Positions 23,897 through 34,494 of a DNA stretch of 64,000 nt are shown here, piece after piece (position 1 is the first letter of the stretch; each line of letters starts with the position of its first letter). A program made the position numbers and the translations under genes. A model generated the notes under the pieces. It searched no databases and was not told where the DNA came from. It saw only the letters and a program-made list of their open reading frames with translations. This stretch comes from Doryteuthis pealeii (taxonomy: Eukaryota; Mollusca; Cephalopoda; Myopsida; Loliginidae), in assembly GCA_023376005.1 (NCBI GenBank), contig CM042152.1, positions 80,454,479 through 80,518,478 on the forward strand, in the 5' to 3' direction.

Positions 23897-24285
23897 GTCC
23901 AATTGGACACATGGCATAGTGGATATAGGCATTGAGTTAATACAGTTCTAATTTATCATATATCTGCTAGATGCGGTGCTGAGGATCTTCATGCCCTGGG
24001 TATGACATTAAACTCTATCTGATGGTGAAGCTCCAATTCTGGAGCTCTAGAGAATGTGGAGTACCCCCTTCATCACCATTACTCCCAGGTCCACTCTGAC
24101 CCGGATTGGTAGTACCTGTTGTGGTTCCACAACATGGGTTAAATAGAAAAAAGTGTTGTTTTTTTTTTAAATTGAATAAATAAAGAATAAAGAATAAATA
24201 AAACAAAATGTCTTTGGCATAAAATAACCCAACAAGGATTGATATGCCATAAATCATACCAACCAACCAACAAACTGACTCATTG
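23897..24285 (+). mobile_element. SINE-A head followed by SINE-B copy
   Basis: 23897-23965 has the SINE-A tRNA-like head (GGACACATGGCATAGTGGAT). From about 23970 SINE-B begins: CCTGGGTATGACATTAAACT, GGAGTACCCCCTTCATCACC, GTAGTACCTGTTGTGG, AAAATAACCCAACAAGG, TTGATATGCCATAAATC and the end CCAACCAACCAAC. Confidence 0.75.
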
Positions 24286-24740
24286 CTGTTTAACTTTGGA
24301 GATAAAACATGTTATGGACATAGCCGGAACCCCCCCCCCCCGACGTGCACAAGAGACCCAGATGGGACAAGACATAATTTGCATGGGAACTGGGCTAGCT
24401 GTAATAAAAAAAACGATAATCGCTGAGAATGGTAGAATGAACTAAGCGTGGGACGGCAAGAGTGGTAAAATTCAGACGACTACTGTGATTGTTGTGAGAG
24501 AAGGAAGGTCAGAGGAAAGAGATTACCGTGATGGCAGACAGATTGTTGCAGAAAAAGGATTACTGTTGTTGATTAAAAAGACTCAAGTTCAAAAACTTTA
24601 TCAAGAACCAATGCTTTCAGCATAATTTGAGTGAAAATCAATTTTTGACTAATACTTAGACAAGAGTTATAGGAGCATCAGGATATTTCACCCTGTGACA
24701 ATAATCACCATAGACTATTGGAGTTGAGTTGTCAATTAAT
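24286..24740. other. intergenic, nothing recognised
   Basis: Holds a poly-C run (24330-24340) and no supported gene. Confidence 0.4.
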
Positions 24741-24741
24741 A

Positions 24742-25346
24742 CGAGGGTGAGTCAAAAAGTAATGCCATTTTGTTTAGGACAGGTATAATTACCAACAAAA
24801 GAACATGTATCATACATCAAAATGAAACTGGTCCTCTGTAGATCACATCCATACTTCTCCACACAGGTGAGTCAAAAAGTAATGCCATTTTGTTTAGGAC
24901 AGGTATAATTACCAACACAGGAACATGTATCATACATCAAAATGAAACTGGTCTTTTGTGGATCACATCCCTACTTCTCTACATAGGTGATTCAAAATGT
25001 AATGCCATTTTGTTTAGGACAGGCATAATTACCAACAAAGGAACATGTATCATACATCAAAATGAAACTGGTCCTCTGTAGATCACATCCCTACTTCTTC
25101 ACACAGGTGAGTCAAAAAGTAATGCCATTTTGTTTAGGACAGGTATAATTACCAACACAGGAACATGTATCATACATCAAAATGAACTGGTCCTCTGTAG
25201 ATCACATCCCTACTTCTCCACACAGGTGAGTCAAAAAGTAATGCCATTTTGTTTAGGACAGGTATAATTACCAACACAGGAACATGTATCATACATCAAA
25301 ATGAAACTGGTCCTCTGTAGATCACATCCCTACTTCTCCACATAGG
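24742..25346. repeat. tandem array, about 119-bp unit, derived from a mariner-like end (5 copies)
   Basis: Units start near 24742, 24866, 24985, 25105 and 25225, each with GTGAGTCAAAAAGTAATGCC, ATTTTGTTTAGGACAGGTAT, CATGTATCATACATCAAAAT and CCCTACTTCTCCACA. The first unit begins TA-CGAGGGTGAGTCAAAAAG, which looks like a mariner-type terminal repeat next to its TA target. Copies differ by a few substitutions and single-base indels, so short reading frames across it are meaningless. Confidence 0.9.
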
Positions 25347-25865
25347 GGATAAGAGAACCTTAAATTTTCAAACTAAAAGCATCAAAATTTGCAAAATAAG
25401 AGTATTTACAGGGTTTCGTTGGAGCCCTTATTCTCCGTTAGTGGTTATTGTTCAGACAAAAGAAGGAAACAAACACAAATATGAAATGCAGACACATGTA
25501 TTATCAAAAAGTGCAGAATTGTTGCAAATTTTAATGGCATCTGCTACAAGACTTATCTGAGAGGTGCAATAAAAAGTTCTTGGTGACCTGTGCTAGAAAG
25601 GTGTTCTACTCGCTGATTTTGAATGTTGTTAAGACGCTTCGTCAGGTCTGTTCTCGTTCCTCAGCCTTCTGATAAGTATGCTGTCGAAACAGGCTTCAGT
25701 GGTATGCTGGTTAAGGGCAAGGTGATGTGAGCGCTTATTTTAGCATCTCTCCTCGATAACTGCTCCCTGATAAGTGAAGAAATTTGGTTTTGGCGCCAAC
25801 ATCGTATTGGTGAATCGCCCTCTAGCGGCAGGAGAAGATAATTCTCTATCAGATTTCTGATAGAG
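25347..25865. other. unique spacer splitting the 119-bp array
   Basis: About 520 bp with no repeat unit, closing with GATAGAG where the array resumes. Locally GC-richer (GGTGAATCGCCCTCTAGCGG). Whether it was inserted into the array or is ancestral internal transposon DNA is open; no transposase frame seen. Confidence 0.5.
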
Positions 25866-26216
25866 AGTCAAAAAATAATGCCATTTTGTTTAGGAGAGGT
25901 ATAATTACCAACACAGGAACATGTATCATACATCAAAATGAAACTGGTCCTCTGTAGATCACATCCCTACTTCTCCACACAGGTGAGTCAAAAAATAATG
26001 CCATTTTGTTTAGGAGGTATAATTACAACACAGGAACATGTATCATACATCAAAATGAAACTGGTCCTCTGTAGATCACATCCCTACTTCTCCACACAGG
26101 TGTAAAAAAGTAATGCCATTTTGTTTAGGAGAGGTATAATTACCAACACAGGAACATGTATCATACATCAAAATGAAGCTGGTCCTCTGTGGATCACATC
26201 CCTACTTCTCCACATA
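25866..26216. repeat. tandem array continued (3 copies of the about 119-bp unit)
   Basis: Three further units near 25866, 25980 and 26100 with the same order of motifs, ending CTCCACATAGTCACCGTTTC. 'Acatagtcacc' next to the terminal repeat is typical of mariner-like ends, which supports the origin of the array. Confidence 0.88.
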
Positions 26217-26579
26217 GTCACCGTTTCTTCAGCCCCATGAAAGAGATTTTGAGAGGCAAACATTATTCCAGTGATGAGGACAACAGTCCAATATATCATA
26301 ATTATTCAATTTTTTTTTTTTTTTATATATAAATGAATTTTCTTTAAAAAATAGTTTTATTTCACTGCTCTTTGTACTAGACATGTTTTTTGTTCAAATT
26401 GTTTCTGAAATATAAAAACCTTTTATCTATAAAAGCTTATAAATAATCTAATTTGTTGACTTTGCAGATAAATGCATTATGCCCACATGTCAAACCATTT
26501 GACTTTTGTTGGTCACATGTAATGATTGAAAACCATCAGACTCTTATCATTACTCTATTGTCTTGTAATTGATTTCATT

Positions 26580-26584
<5 letters not shown>

Positions 26585-26614
<30 letters not shown>
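26585..26614. repeat. (TA)n microsatellite
   Basis: About 15 perfect TA units. Confidence 0.95.
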
Positions 26615-26616
<2 letters not shown>

Positions 26617-26924
26617 AGATTTATCCAAAACTTGGTAGTAAGGGATGATTCTATATGTGATTTCTAAGATCCACTGTACAAATATTGATGATCCAGTATG
26701 TATAAATACAGCGAATCTTTAAATCACTACAGAGAGCTCAATGTATAATAATCTTTATAGATTATATACAGAGCAATATTTATCTTTAAAAGGAAGGAAA
26801 AACTCAACACCGTTAATCCATAATAAATTTATTTCAACCAAAATTGGGGCCTTTACTCTGTATATAAGGGTTCATACACACAATGAACTCCCACACAGGG
26901 ATTTTTTTATAGTGGTGAAGGCTT

Positions 26925-27241
26925 GTGTTGGACCATCCACACTTTTTGGCACAGTCGATAGGAAAGAATTGGTGCATCAAGGGTTGCCACAAACCCAATC
27001 AACGACCAACCTCAGGAATTTTGAATGCAGAGTTATCCCTCTCCTAGACTGGTTACCTACCCAAGGCTGAAGAGCCCAGTCTGCCCTACTATTTAACCCA
27101 TAACTGGAGGGAGAATATATGGATTCGTACCTTTCCCAAGGATATTAGCGTTATGTGAAATGCCAACAGCTTCGTCTCGGAATTGAACTCGAATCGACGA
27201 GTCCATTTTCCACGACTCTAACCACTAGCCCACGCGCATCC
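26925..27241 (-). mobile_element. SINE-E copy, tRNA-like head on the minus strand
   Basis: Minus strand starts GGATGCGCGTGGGCTAGTGG and TTAGAGTCGTGG (A-box-like), then GATTCGAGTTCAATTCC (B-box-like), then CATTTCACATAACGCTAAT and TTCTCCCTCCAGTTATGGG. The body is shared with 50160-50390 and 31990-32110. The 5' border of the body (left end) is approximate. Confidence 0.7.
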
Positions 27242-27414
27242 ATAACAATCCTTTAGAGCTGAAACAAATCAGAGTTAACTATAATTGACTTTAAGATTTT
27301 AACCATGAGTGCTTATTCTCGCATTCATATGTAGGAAACCAATATGGTTGAGAATGTTCCTTTGTCACCTAATAAATAGATATGTAAAACCTTTATATAT
27401 TTATCTTATTATAT

Positions 27415-27452
<38 letters not shown>

Positions 27453-27540
27453 GAATGCGAGAATAAGCACTCGTGGTTAAAATTTTAAAGTCTATTATAG
27501 TTAACTCTGACTTGTTTCAGCTCTAAAGGATTGTTATTAT
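27241..27540. repeat. inverted repeat with about 92-bp arms around a (TA)n core
   Basis: 27243-27335 (AACAATCCTTTAGAGCTGAA, GTGCTTATTCTCGCATTCAT) is the near-exact reverse complement of 27447-27538. Between them, AT-rich DNA with a (TA)n run at 27419-27445. GCTGAAAC in the arm and the TA core recall Penelope-like ends; that link is tentative. Confidence 0.75.
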
Positions 27541-27970
27541 GAAAACGATGGGATTGGTTTCACTTATGAATGAAACTTTATCTTAATAACTCAACCATTC
27601 AGCTTGCAGGTATTGATAAATAATTTCAAAAGTGGAAGTATTTTTTTGTGTTCTCCATGACGTCATCCTTAAGTAGGAAAAAGCAGTCTATAAAAGCTAT
27701 TAAATTTTCAAATAATGAATTTTTTAACATTTGATATTTTCAACATGGAAGTTGATAAATGGGAATGTGTCTAAGGTTTAAAATTTAGCGCTTTTTTTTT
27801 TGGGGGGGGGGTTAACTGTTGAGTCCTTTTCGGATAAGGCTTTCCAGATGTAATATACATTTATCTTCATTAAGTTTTTAGAATTGATGTAGTATTTCAT
27901 TATTTTTTTTGCACTCTTCAATGTTAATTGCTTTACATTTCAAATTAGAGTGATATCATTTTTGGGAGTT

Positions 27971-28232
27971 TGAAAAATTTTCTGTGTTCAAAAGATTATT
28001 AAAATAATAGTTGGGATTTTGTTTAGAATTTAGAATTCATAACAAAAATATGGAAAGAAAAAATTTTCTGTGTTCAAAAAATTATTAAAATAATAGTTAG
28101 GTTTTTGTTTAGAATTTAGAATTCATAACAAAAATATTGAAAGAAAAAATTTTTGTGTTCAAAAAATTATTAAAATAATAGTTGGGATTTTTGTTTAGAA
28201 TTTAGAATTCTAACAAAAATATTGAAAGTAAG
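27971..28232. repeat. tandem repeat, about 85-90-bp unit, 3 copies
   Basis: TTTTCTGTGTTCAAAAGATT, AATAATAGTTGGGATTTTG and TAGAATTCATAACAAAAAT recur at about 27974, 28064 and 28148. Confidence 0.85.
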
Positions 28233-28385
28233 TATAGATAAACTATGATTAAAAAAAAAAAGAATTGTATTTAAAAACAAATTTTAAAACACAAGCATAC
28301 AGATTACAGTTGTCAGTTTCACAATTTCTATTGTTTTATACATTCACATACACACACAGTTGATTCTGTGTCTACCCTGTCTTAA

Positions 28386-28389
<4 letters not shown>

Positions 28390-28448
<59 letters not shown>
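28390..28448. repeat. (CT)n microsatellite
   Basis: About 29 CT units; followed by a short (TA)n at about 28465-28482. Confidence 0.95.
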
Positions 28449-28450
<2 letters not shown>

Positions 28451-28637
28451 TCTTATAATATAATATATATATATATATATAAAAGAAAGTTTGGTATGTT
28501 CATGTTGACGTATAACTCAGAAAAGAGGAGTCACTCAGATTCGAAATCTTGTATATACCTTAATATTTCTATAACTAAGAAACACACCAAATTTGGTTAT
28601 TGATTTCTACCGATTAAGGTTTTAATTAATTAATATA

Positions 28638-29051
28638 TCCATTTTTAATCAGTATAACTCAAACCTTTATATTCCACCTGCTGCTAATATAAAAAAAATT
28701 CGCTGGCTGCTGCCTATTTCAGCAGTGATACAAAATAGCCACACGGCATTGCCTGCTGATAATTTGAAAAAAAAAAATTGTGTCCTAGTCGTTTCAGCTC
28801 GTAATTTTCCGTGTATTCCCCGTCCAATCTTAGAAGTATTTATTTGGTTAGAAATAGAATAAAATAATCTTTCTAAATATGTAATTTGTATGTGGGTTTA
28901 TCAATTGAATTAATTTTTTTACAGTGAATTAAATAACAATAATAAATGAAAACATTTAACGATCAACTTTTTAAAATTATTAATTCTTTCATTTTAGAAT
29001 AAAATATATCCATTTTTAATCAGTATAACTCAAACCTTTATATTCCACCTA
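28638..29051. repeat. short direct repeat pair
   Basis: ATCCATTTTTAATCAGTATA and ACTCAAACCTTTATATTCCA occur at 28638-28683 and again at about 29007-29051. The stretch 29052-29630 shows only A-rich DNA without gene features. Confidence 0.75.
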
Positions 29052-29639
29052 CAAATAAGGTAATGTTTAGTTGTTAATTTGTTTGTTACTTTTAGGGGTC
29101 AAAAAAGGAAATAAATTAAACTGATAAACTTCTCGAATTTGTCATATGTACAAAAGAGTTTTAAAAAAAAATTAAAAAATAAAACAAAAAAACAAAACAG
29201 GATTATAAACCAAAACAAAAGAAAAAAGAAAAAAAGAAATTGTAATATGAACAATTGTAAGTATTTAATTCTTAGCATTTTATTGTTACATTCTAATACA
29301 GTAAAAAAAAGGAATCAACATGCAAGGAAGCTCGCTTAAAAAAATAAGATTGTTTCAAAAATGTAAACAACAAAAAGAGACTATTCTTAAAATAAGCGAA
29401 TATTATAACACACTAATTCTTAGCTTTGTTTTTCATTAAATCTTTAATAAAGTTTAGAAATGCATTTAAAAAAATAATATCTTGATGGAAAAAAATTTCC
29501 TAAAATAAACAAACATTCTACTATACAAATTCTCGGCGATTTGTTTTTAATTTGATAAATCATTTTCATCTTATTTTCTCTCTTCTCATTCACTCTCTGG
29601 AGTTCCTAATTTTTAGTCCTGTCATGGACCAGGTACTTT

Positions 29640-29933
29640 TGCTAGTATATATATATATATGGGTCATTCCATGTCAAAACACTAGCAAAAAGTTTAAATT
29701 TGTACCCATCGACACCGAAATACGTGAAATTTAGCACAAATGTTCCCCTTCGTGAGTTATGAAGGTGTGCCAAATTATTTTGTGCAAGACCTTACCGTTC
29801 TGATTTTAGAGGGGGGGGGGATATAATTTTCCTATTTTGCCTCTAAATTAAGGCTGCGTGGTGTCGCAGAATTTTAGTGTTATTTTTTAAATTTTTTTAA
29901 ATACTTCATACATTCAATATTTCTGAAATTTGG

Positions 29934-29974
<41 letters not shown>

Positions 29975-30185
29975 TACGCAAACAGTTTGTTTGAGATGGT
30001 GATAGCCGACAATTTTTGGGAGAATATGTGCTTAATTGAAGTCATACCTAATTTGAAAATTAATTAGTTGATAATTATTGAATTAGGCGAATATATCTGT
30101 TCAAATGTAAGGCGTAAACAAATCAAGAAAAAGTCAATCTCTGTATGTACATTTCGGCCTATTATGTTATATATATATATATAGT
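29640..30185. repeat. repeat-like DNA with three (TA)n runs and a GGCCGAAATG motif
   Basis: TA runs at about 29645-29660, 29937-29967 and 30172-30182. GGGTCATTCCATGTCAAAAC at 29661 looks like a dispersed repeat start. On the minus strand at about 30140-30165, ATAGGCCGAAATGTACATAC resembles the 3' half of a hammerhead-like core. No protein. Confidence 0.4.
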
Positions 30186-30788
30186 TGCTTGATAGCAAGC
30201 CAAGAATTCAGTGTAATCAGAAAGCTATTTCAGTAAGGGTCAACCAACAACTATCATCCTTCAGCACGAATGATGGTAACATCTGCAATCGCGTAATCAA
30301 CTACAAACGCGGCACTGGGCTCTGGCTGCTAGCGCAGTGGCATAGCTAGTTATCACTCCTAGTAGCTATATCGCACGTGCTATCACACGTTGTATGACAT
30401 AGTTGCATTATTACATTTACTCTGGATAAATACTCCTGGGAAAGACATGAAGCCTCTCATCTCCCCAGCTATGGATTAAATATACCACTTCAACAAGGAT
30501 GGTTTTGACTTTAAATAACCCATGAAAGATGATTAAACAAAGAAACCAAACCAAATATATAACTGATATTTATATACTTGATAGTTGTGTCACAATAATA
30601 AGAGAGAAAAAAGGAAACCAACCATATAGTTTGGCATTGTTTTGAAAATATTACTAAATTGGTTTCCACAACCAGCTGTTATATTCGAGGTATTGTGTGA
30701 ATATTGAAATTACTCACATGCAGATATTTCAGACCCAATGAATTTTGAGGACATCTTTGTTTTATTGTTTCTTTGTTCATTTTATTAA

Positions 30789-31182
30789 CTAGTACAAAAT
30801 AAAAAAACACCCTCCGGGCGATGTAAAAATAGATTTTTGAAACATATTGCCTGAGGGGTGGGAGTAAAAAATTCAATGTCAGCGAGTTTGTACCCTAAGT
30901 AAGTAAAATCATCAAATTCATTAAAGGATTAAAAATAAAAACAATTTGAAATGTAAACTTTAAATATGTATTAAAATAAAACAAACTATATACAGATATA
31001 TAATACCAGTCATGTATTTATTAAAACTTGTTTTAAAAAACAATGAGGACTATCTAATGCTGCATGTTCAAATTTTGAGTGTATTTATTCTATGTTATGC
31101 TGATTTTGGGTAATGTGACGTAAGCAGTGACGTTGTTTTTGTTACAGACAAAAACCGGAAGCGAATCTCCATTATTAATAGA
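30789..31182 (-). mobile_element. Helitron-like non-autonomous element (family 3)
   Basis: The minus-strand 5' end is TCTATTAATAATGGAGATTC, preceded by host A; the 3' end is CTAG followed by T (30792-30789), with a GC hairpin (CGCCCGGAGGG) shortly before it. About 394 bp. Directly to the right, at 31186-31189, another CTAG with ACTAGCGGCAGTACCCG marks the 3' end of a further, truncated Helitron. Confidence 0.75.
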
Positions 31183-31185
31183 TGA

Positions 31186-31300
31186 CTAGCGGCAGTACCC
31201 GTATTACCCAGGATAGGTGGGGTTATTCACAGTTCTCAGAGGAAGCACAATGACCGAGTGGTTAAGGCGTTGGACTTAAGTTACAACAGTTACAATCCAC
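31186..31300. mobile_element. truncated Helitron 3' end plus tRNA-like relic
   Basis: CTAG at 31186-31189 followed by GCGGCAGTACCCGTATTACC reads, on the minus strand, as a Helitron tail. 31241-31275 (TGACCGAGTGGTTAAGGCG, TTGGACT) resembles the A-box half of tRNA-Ser/Leu but no intact B box or cloverleaf follows, so it is a SINE or tRNA relic and not a tRNA gene. Confidence 0.45.
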
Positions 31301-31777
31301 AGTTCTTGGAGAGATGAGAGAAGAGAGGTGAATAGATGAGATCTTACTTGTTCTTGTTCTTCTTACTTTGCCATCTTCCTTTGGGCTGATTCTTCTTTCT
31401 TCTTCTGGGCTGAGTCATCTGTGACCATTTTTTTGTTTGTAATAGAATAGCAAAACTTTATTGTTTTTTTAGATATCTATTATTTATTATAAAAACCCCA
31501 AGCTCAAAAGGGTTTTCTACCGCAGTGAGAAGCTGGCATCTTGGGAACAAAAGACCCCTACGTCTGCTTCTCTCGGCTAACGGCCAGCATCTGACTAACT
31601 GACTTAATTTCTGATCTCATGCGTTTCCATTGGTGGAAGTCGGGGGAGGAGGTCAAGTAAATGTTATTATCCATCAATAATATAAACCCCTCTGTTTTTG
31701 AATCTTCAACAAACTTCAATTCAAAATTTAACTACACGTACAAACATAATTTGTAGGTTACCCACGAATTATGTAAC
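31300..31777 (+). mobile_element. LTR-like sequence, 5' truncated
   Basis: Aligns by eye with 48690-49129: TTTGGGCTGATTCTTCTTTC, CCCAAGCTCAAAAGGGTTTT, GCATCTTGGGAACAAAAG, and the end TTACCCACGAATTATGTAAC-A. The terminal TGTAACA fits an LTR 3' end. No internal retroelement genes attached. Confidence 0.6.
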
Positions 31778-31779
31778 AG

Positions 31780-31940
31780 TTCTCAAGTTCAAAGAGAAGC
31801 CTTCCGAGTCCAAGAAGGTTCCTGAATTTGACAATATACACCTGAGGAAGGCCGGATAGCACATTATCTGAAACATTGTCTAGATAACAATAAAGATGAG
31901 GACAATAGTCCGAATAATACAAATAATACAAATCATTTTT
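31780..31940 (+). mobile_element. SINE-A tail fragment
   Basis: CTGAGGAAGGCCGGATAGCA, then CTGAAACATTGTC and GATAACAATAAAGATGAGGA match the SINE-A tail; inserted directly after the LTR end. Confidence 0.75.
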
Positions 31941-31959
31941 ATGTATTTTATTGTATTCT

Positions 31960-32125
31960 ATGGAGGCACATGGTGTAATGGTTATCATCATAGGAAATGT
32001 ATTCATTGAGCCTAGTTCAAATCCTGGTGTCTGTCCCAAGGGTATTAGCATTATGTGAAATGCAAACAGCCTTGTCCAGGATTTGTACTTCTGTCACTGT
32101 GTCCATTTACTATGCCTCCAAAATT
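31960..32125. mobile_element. SINE-E head in two inverted halves
   Basis: The + strand starts GGAGGCACATGGTGTAATGG with B-box-like AGTTCAAATCCTGG. Soon after, the minus-oriented body of the same family begins (ATTAGCATTATGTGAAATGC and closing CTATGCCTCC), giving a short inverted arrangement. Confidence 0.6.
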
Positions 32126-32141
32126 TCCATCAGTATCAAAA

Positions 32142-32564
32142 TCTTATTATAATGGAGATTGTGTGTTTGTCTCTCTGTAACTGAAACTATTTCACTACTC
32201 AAGTCACAATTCCCTTAGTTGTTTATGTCACATTCTCCTTGATTTTATTTTTATTCAAACCCCAATTATTAATAAAATTGTTTAACATTATTTATACTGT
32301 TGGCCATATCTACATACTAATAACATGCAATTGTATTTATATATACAAAAAATAGCAGTTTACAGTTTGAATGGGAAGGCTAATTTGCATATCAATATTA
32401 AAAATTTGATTATAACAAATATGTGTTTAGTATTATTGATTTCTAATTGTTTGATTACATTTTAATGAATATGAGCAAAAACCTCTGGGATAAATCTTAA
32501 AAGAAATCCATTAACAAGAAGAAATAACTGTAATTTTATTCTTTACTTACTAATTATAAAGAGA
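32142..32564 (+). mobile_element. Helitron-like element (family 1), tail-to-tail with the next
   Basis: Host A then 5' TCTTATTATAATGGAGATTG; the body matches 22430-22810 inverted. Its right end reaches the same CTAG (32565-32568) that ends the neighbouring minus-strand Helitron; a weak stem (CTTTA..TAAAG) precedes it. Confidence 0.7.
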
Positions 32565-32966
32565 CTAGCAGTGGCTACCCGGCGTCACCTGAATAGAGGG
32601 GGATTTTTTTAAGTTAGTCCAGCAGATCCATTATTATTGAATCGTGAGTTTAATCCTCATGGGATGCCCCATTTAAATCCCTATATAAAAAATAGATCTT
32701 GCATTGATCCAGCTACTCTGAAAAGAAATGTTAATGTCTACTATCTAAAATATTAAATGAAAAAAAAATCCCATTCTGTTATCATTTAAATTTTATTTTT
32801 TAATTATCTTCACAAATATAAATCAAATGTCTATTATTTTTGCTCAAAAACCAAGCCCTGGTGATATTTAATGTGTATATATATATTTACTTTATCGATA
32901 ATTGTTTTATTTTCGAAGTTTTCTCCGGACATACATACACACAACTGCCCTTTATATATGTATAGA
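32565..32966 (-). mobile_element. Helitron-like element (family 2)
   Basis: The minus-strand 5' end is TCTATACATATATAAAGGGC, preceded by A. The 3' end is CTAG followed by T, with the GC hairpin (GGGTAGCC/GGCTACCC) upstream. 402 bp, and closely related to the + strand copy at 39874-40278. A duplicated 5' end of the same family follows at 32969-33014. Confidence 0.85.
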
Positions 32967-33165
32967 TTACATTCGGACATACATACACACAACAGCCCAT
33001 TATATATGTATAGATTTCATGGCACATTGACAAGTTCTTGTGCACTGAATTTTAAGATGAGATAAGATGAGACTTTGAAAATAAAGCATCAGAATTTAAA
33101 ATAAATTAACTATTTAAGATAAGGTGTTACAATTGTAAATAAATGAATGCGTATATATGTGAGTG

Positions 33166-33169
<4 letters not shown>

Positions 33170-33223
<54 letters not shown>
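33170..33223. repeat. (GA)n microsatellite
   Basis: About 26 perfect GA units. Confidence 0.95.
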
Positions 33224-33225
<2 letters not shown>

Positions 33226-33299
33226 CAAATTGAAAAAGATAATTTATTGATTATTCTTCATAGGAGCAATTAGCATAATCATTAAAGATTTTTAATAGA

Positions 33300-33612
33300 T
33301 TGCTTTTTGAGTCAAAAGTTTTGCAATATTTTCGTATGTGCTAGTTTATAGTACGTATATCATATGTGATTACTTTTTACATGTTTTTTGTTAGGCAAAG
33401 ATGATGTAATGGTTATTACTAATATGAGTCAAAAGTTTTGCAATATATGTTCGTATGTGCTAGTTTGCAGAACGTATATAAAATGGCTGTGATTGGCTTA
33501 GGGAGTCATGTGATCAGATGAGTCTTGGGGAAATAAAATTTATGTTACATAATTTATGGGTAGCCTATGAATTATATAAGTAGTGTAGATATTTTTGAAT
33601 TGAGTTCATTAA
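33300..33612. repeat. direct repeat pair and LTR-end fragment
   Basis: GAGTCAAAAGTTTTGCAATA and TCGTATGTGCTAGTTT occur at about 33308 and 33426. 33541-33612 is the reverse complement of the LTR end found at 49060-49129 (TTACATAATTTATGGGTAGC). 33613-34000 holds only a (GT)n run at 33644-33664. Confidence 0.6.
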
Positions 33613-34004
33613 AAATTCAAAATACGAAAGTATGAGTGAAAAGTGTGTGTGTGTGTGTGTGTGTATCGAAGAATGACATTGAGCATTTTTTACGGCTAAT
33701 AAACTTACTTACCACTCATTTTATTTATACGTGTGTTTTTTCAAATTTCTTACTATACTAATTGAGTATTGTAGCAATATATTTTCCTCTATTTTGTTGT
33801 TGTTGTTATTTTTCATTTCCCCCTTGAAATGTTTTGCATTATTTAAAGGTCAGTTAAAAAGTAAAAGATGAATATTTACAATTTTCTGATATTGTAAATT
33901 TAGAAACAGCTGTTCCTCTTTTCTAATAGAAATACATTTCTTTGTGATTATATCCACAAGCTGCTACCCAAAACTTAAAGTAAGTCATTTACTCATCTTA
34001 ATTT

Positions 34005-34100
34005 GGCACAAGGCCAGAAGTATAAGGCACTCAGTGAGAACCGAACTCACTAACAGTGATCTGCTCACCTAGCATTCTAATCCTTACACTATACAAATAA
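34005..34100 (-). mobile_element. SINE-D copy
   Basis: Reverse complement of the family seen at 61787-62035: GGCACAAGGCCAGAAGTAT, GAACTCACTAACAGTG(A), ATCCTTACACTAT. Confidence 0.65.
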
Positions 34101-34104
34101 TTAG

Positions 34105-34494
34105 AGTATGTTCTCCATTCTCTGTGAGAGGTGCCTTTGCTGGCTTGGTCATGTCAGGAGGATGGAAAATGACCCATACCGAAAGACCTTTTGTATGGTG
34201 AATTAGTAACAGGCTCCAGTTAGTAGACCACGCCTACGATTTAAAGATGTCTGCAGGAGATTCATGAGGATATGCTATATTGACACAAACACATGGGAGG
34301 TAGATGCAAAAAATAGAGTGGCCTGGTGCCTTAACGTTAAGCAAGGGACGGAGAGGGGTGAGGTGAAGTGGAGAGTAGCCTCGACAGCAAAGAGAGCCAG
34401 ACAGATGGAGAAAAGACAGCAGCCCCAGAAAGCATCACAGTTTGTGTGCACCAAAGATTGTCACTTAAGAATTGGCCTGCAGAGTCATTTATTA
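34105..34494 (+). mobile_element. LINE C-terminus with zinc finger, frame broken
   Basis: The + strand reads CLCWLGHVRRMENDPYRK, then (after a stop and shift) RPRLRFKDVCRRFMRI, DTNTWEVDAKNR and FVCTKDCHLRIGLQSHL. 'LRWLGHV.RM' and the final C..C..GL.SH finger are typical of LINE ORF2 C-termini. Stops and a frame change show it is dead. Confidence 0.8.

Noticed and set aside
24890..25081. 63-codon repeat peptide
   Set aside because: An incidental frame through the 119-bp array; single-base indels between units break it elsewhere.
24742..26216. CRISPR-like array
   Set aside because: Units are about 119 bp and contiguous without variable spacers, in a eukaryotic, transposon-rich context.
26741..27070. 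109-codon + strand protein
   Set aside because: The C-terminal third is the antisense of a SINE-E body, and no domain is recognisable in the rest.
31241..31300. tRNA-Ser or tRNA-Leu gene
   Set aside because: Only the A-box half is recognisable; no pairing anticodon arm or intact B box.
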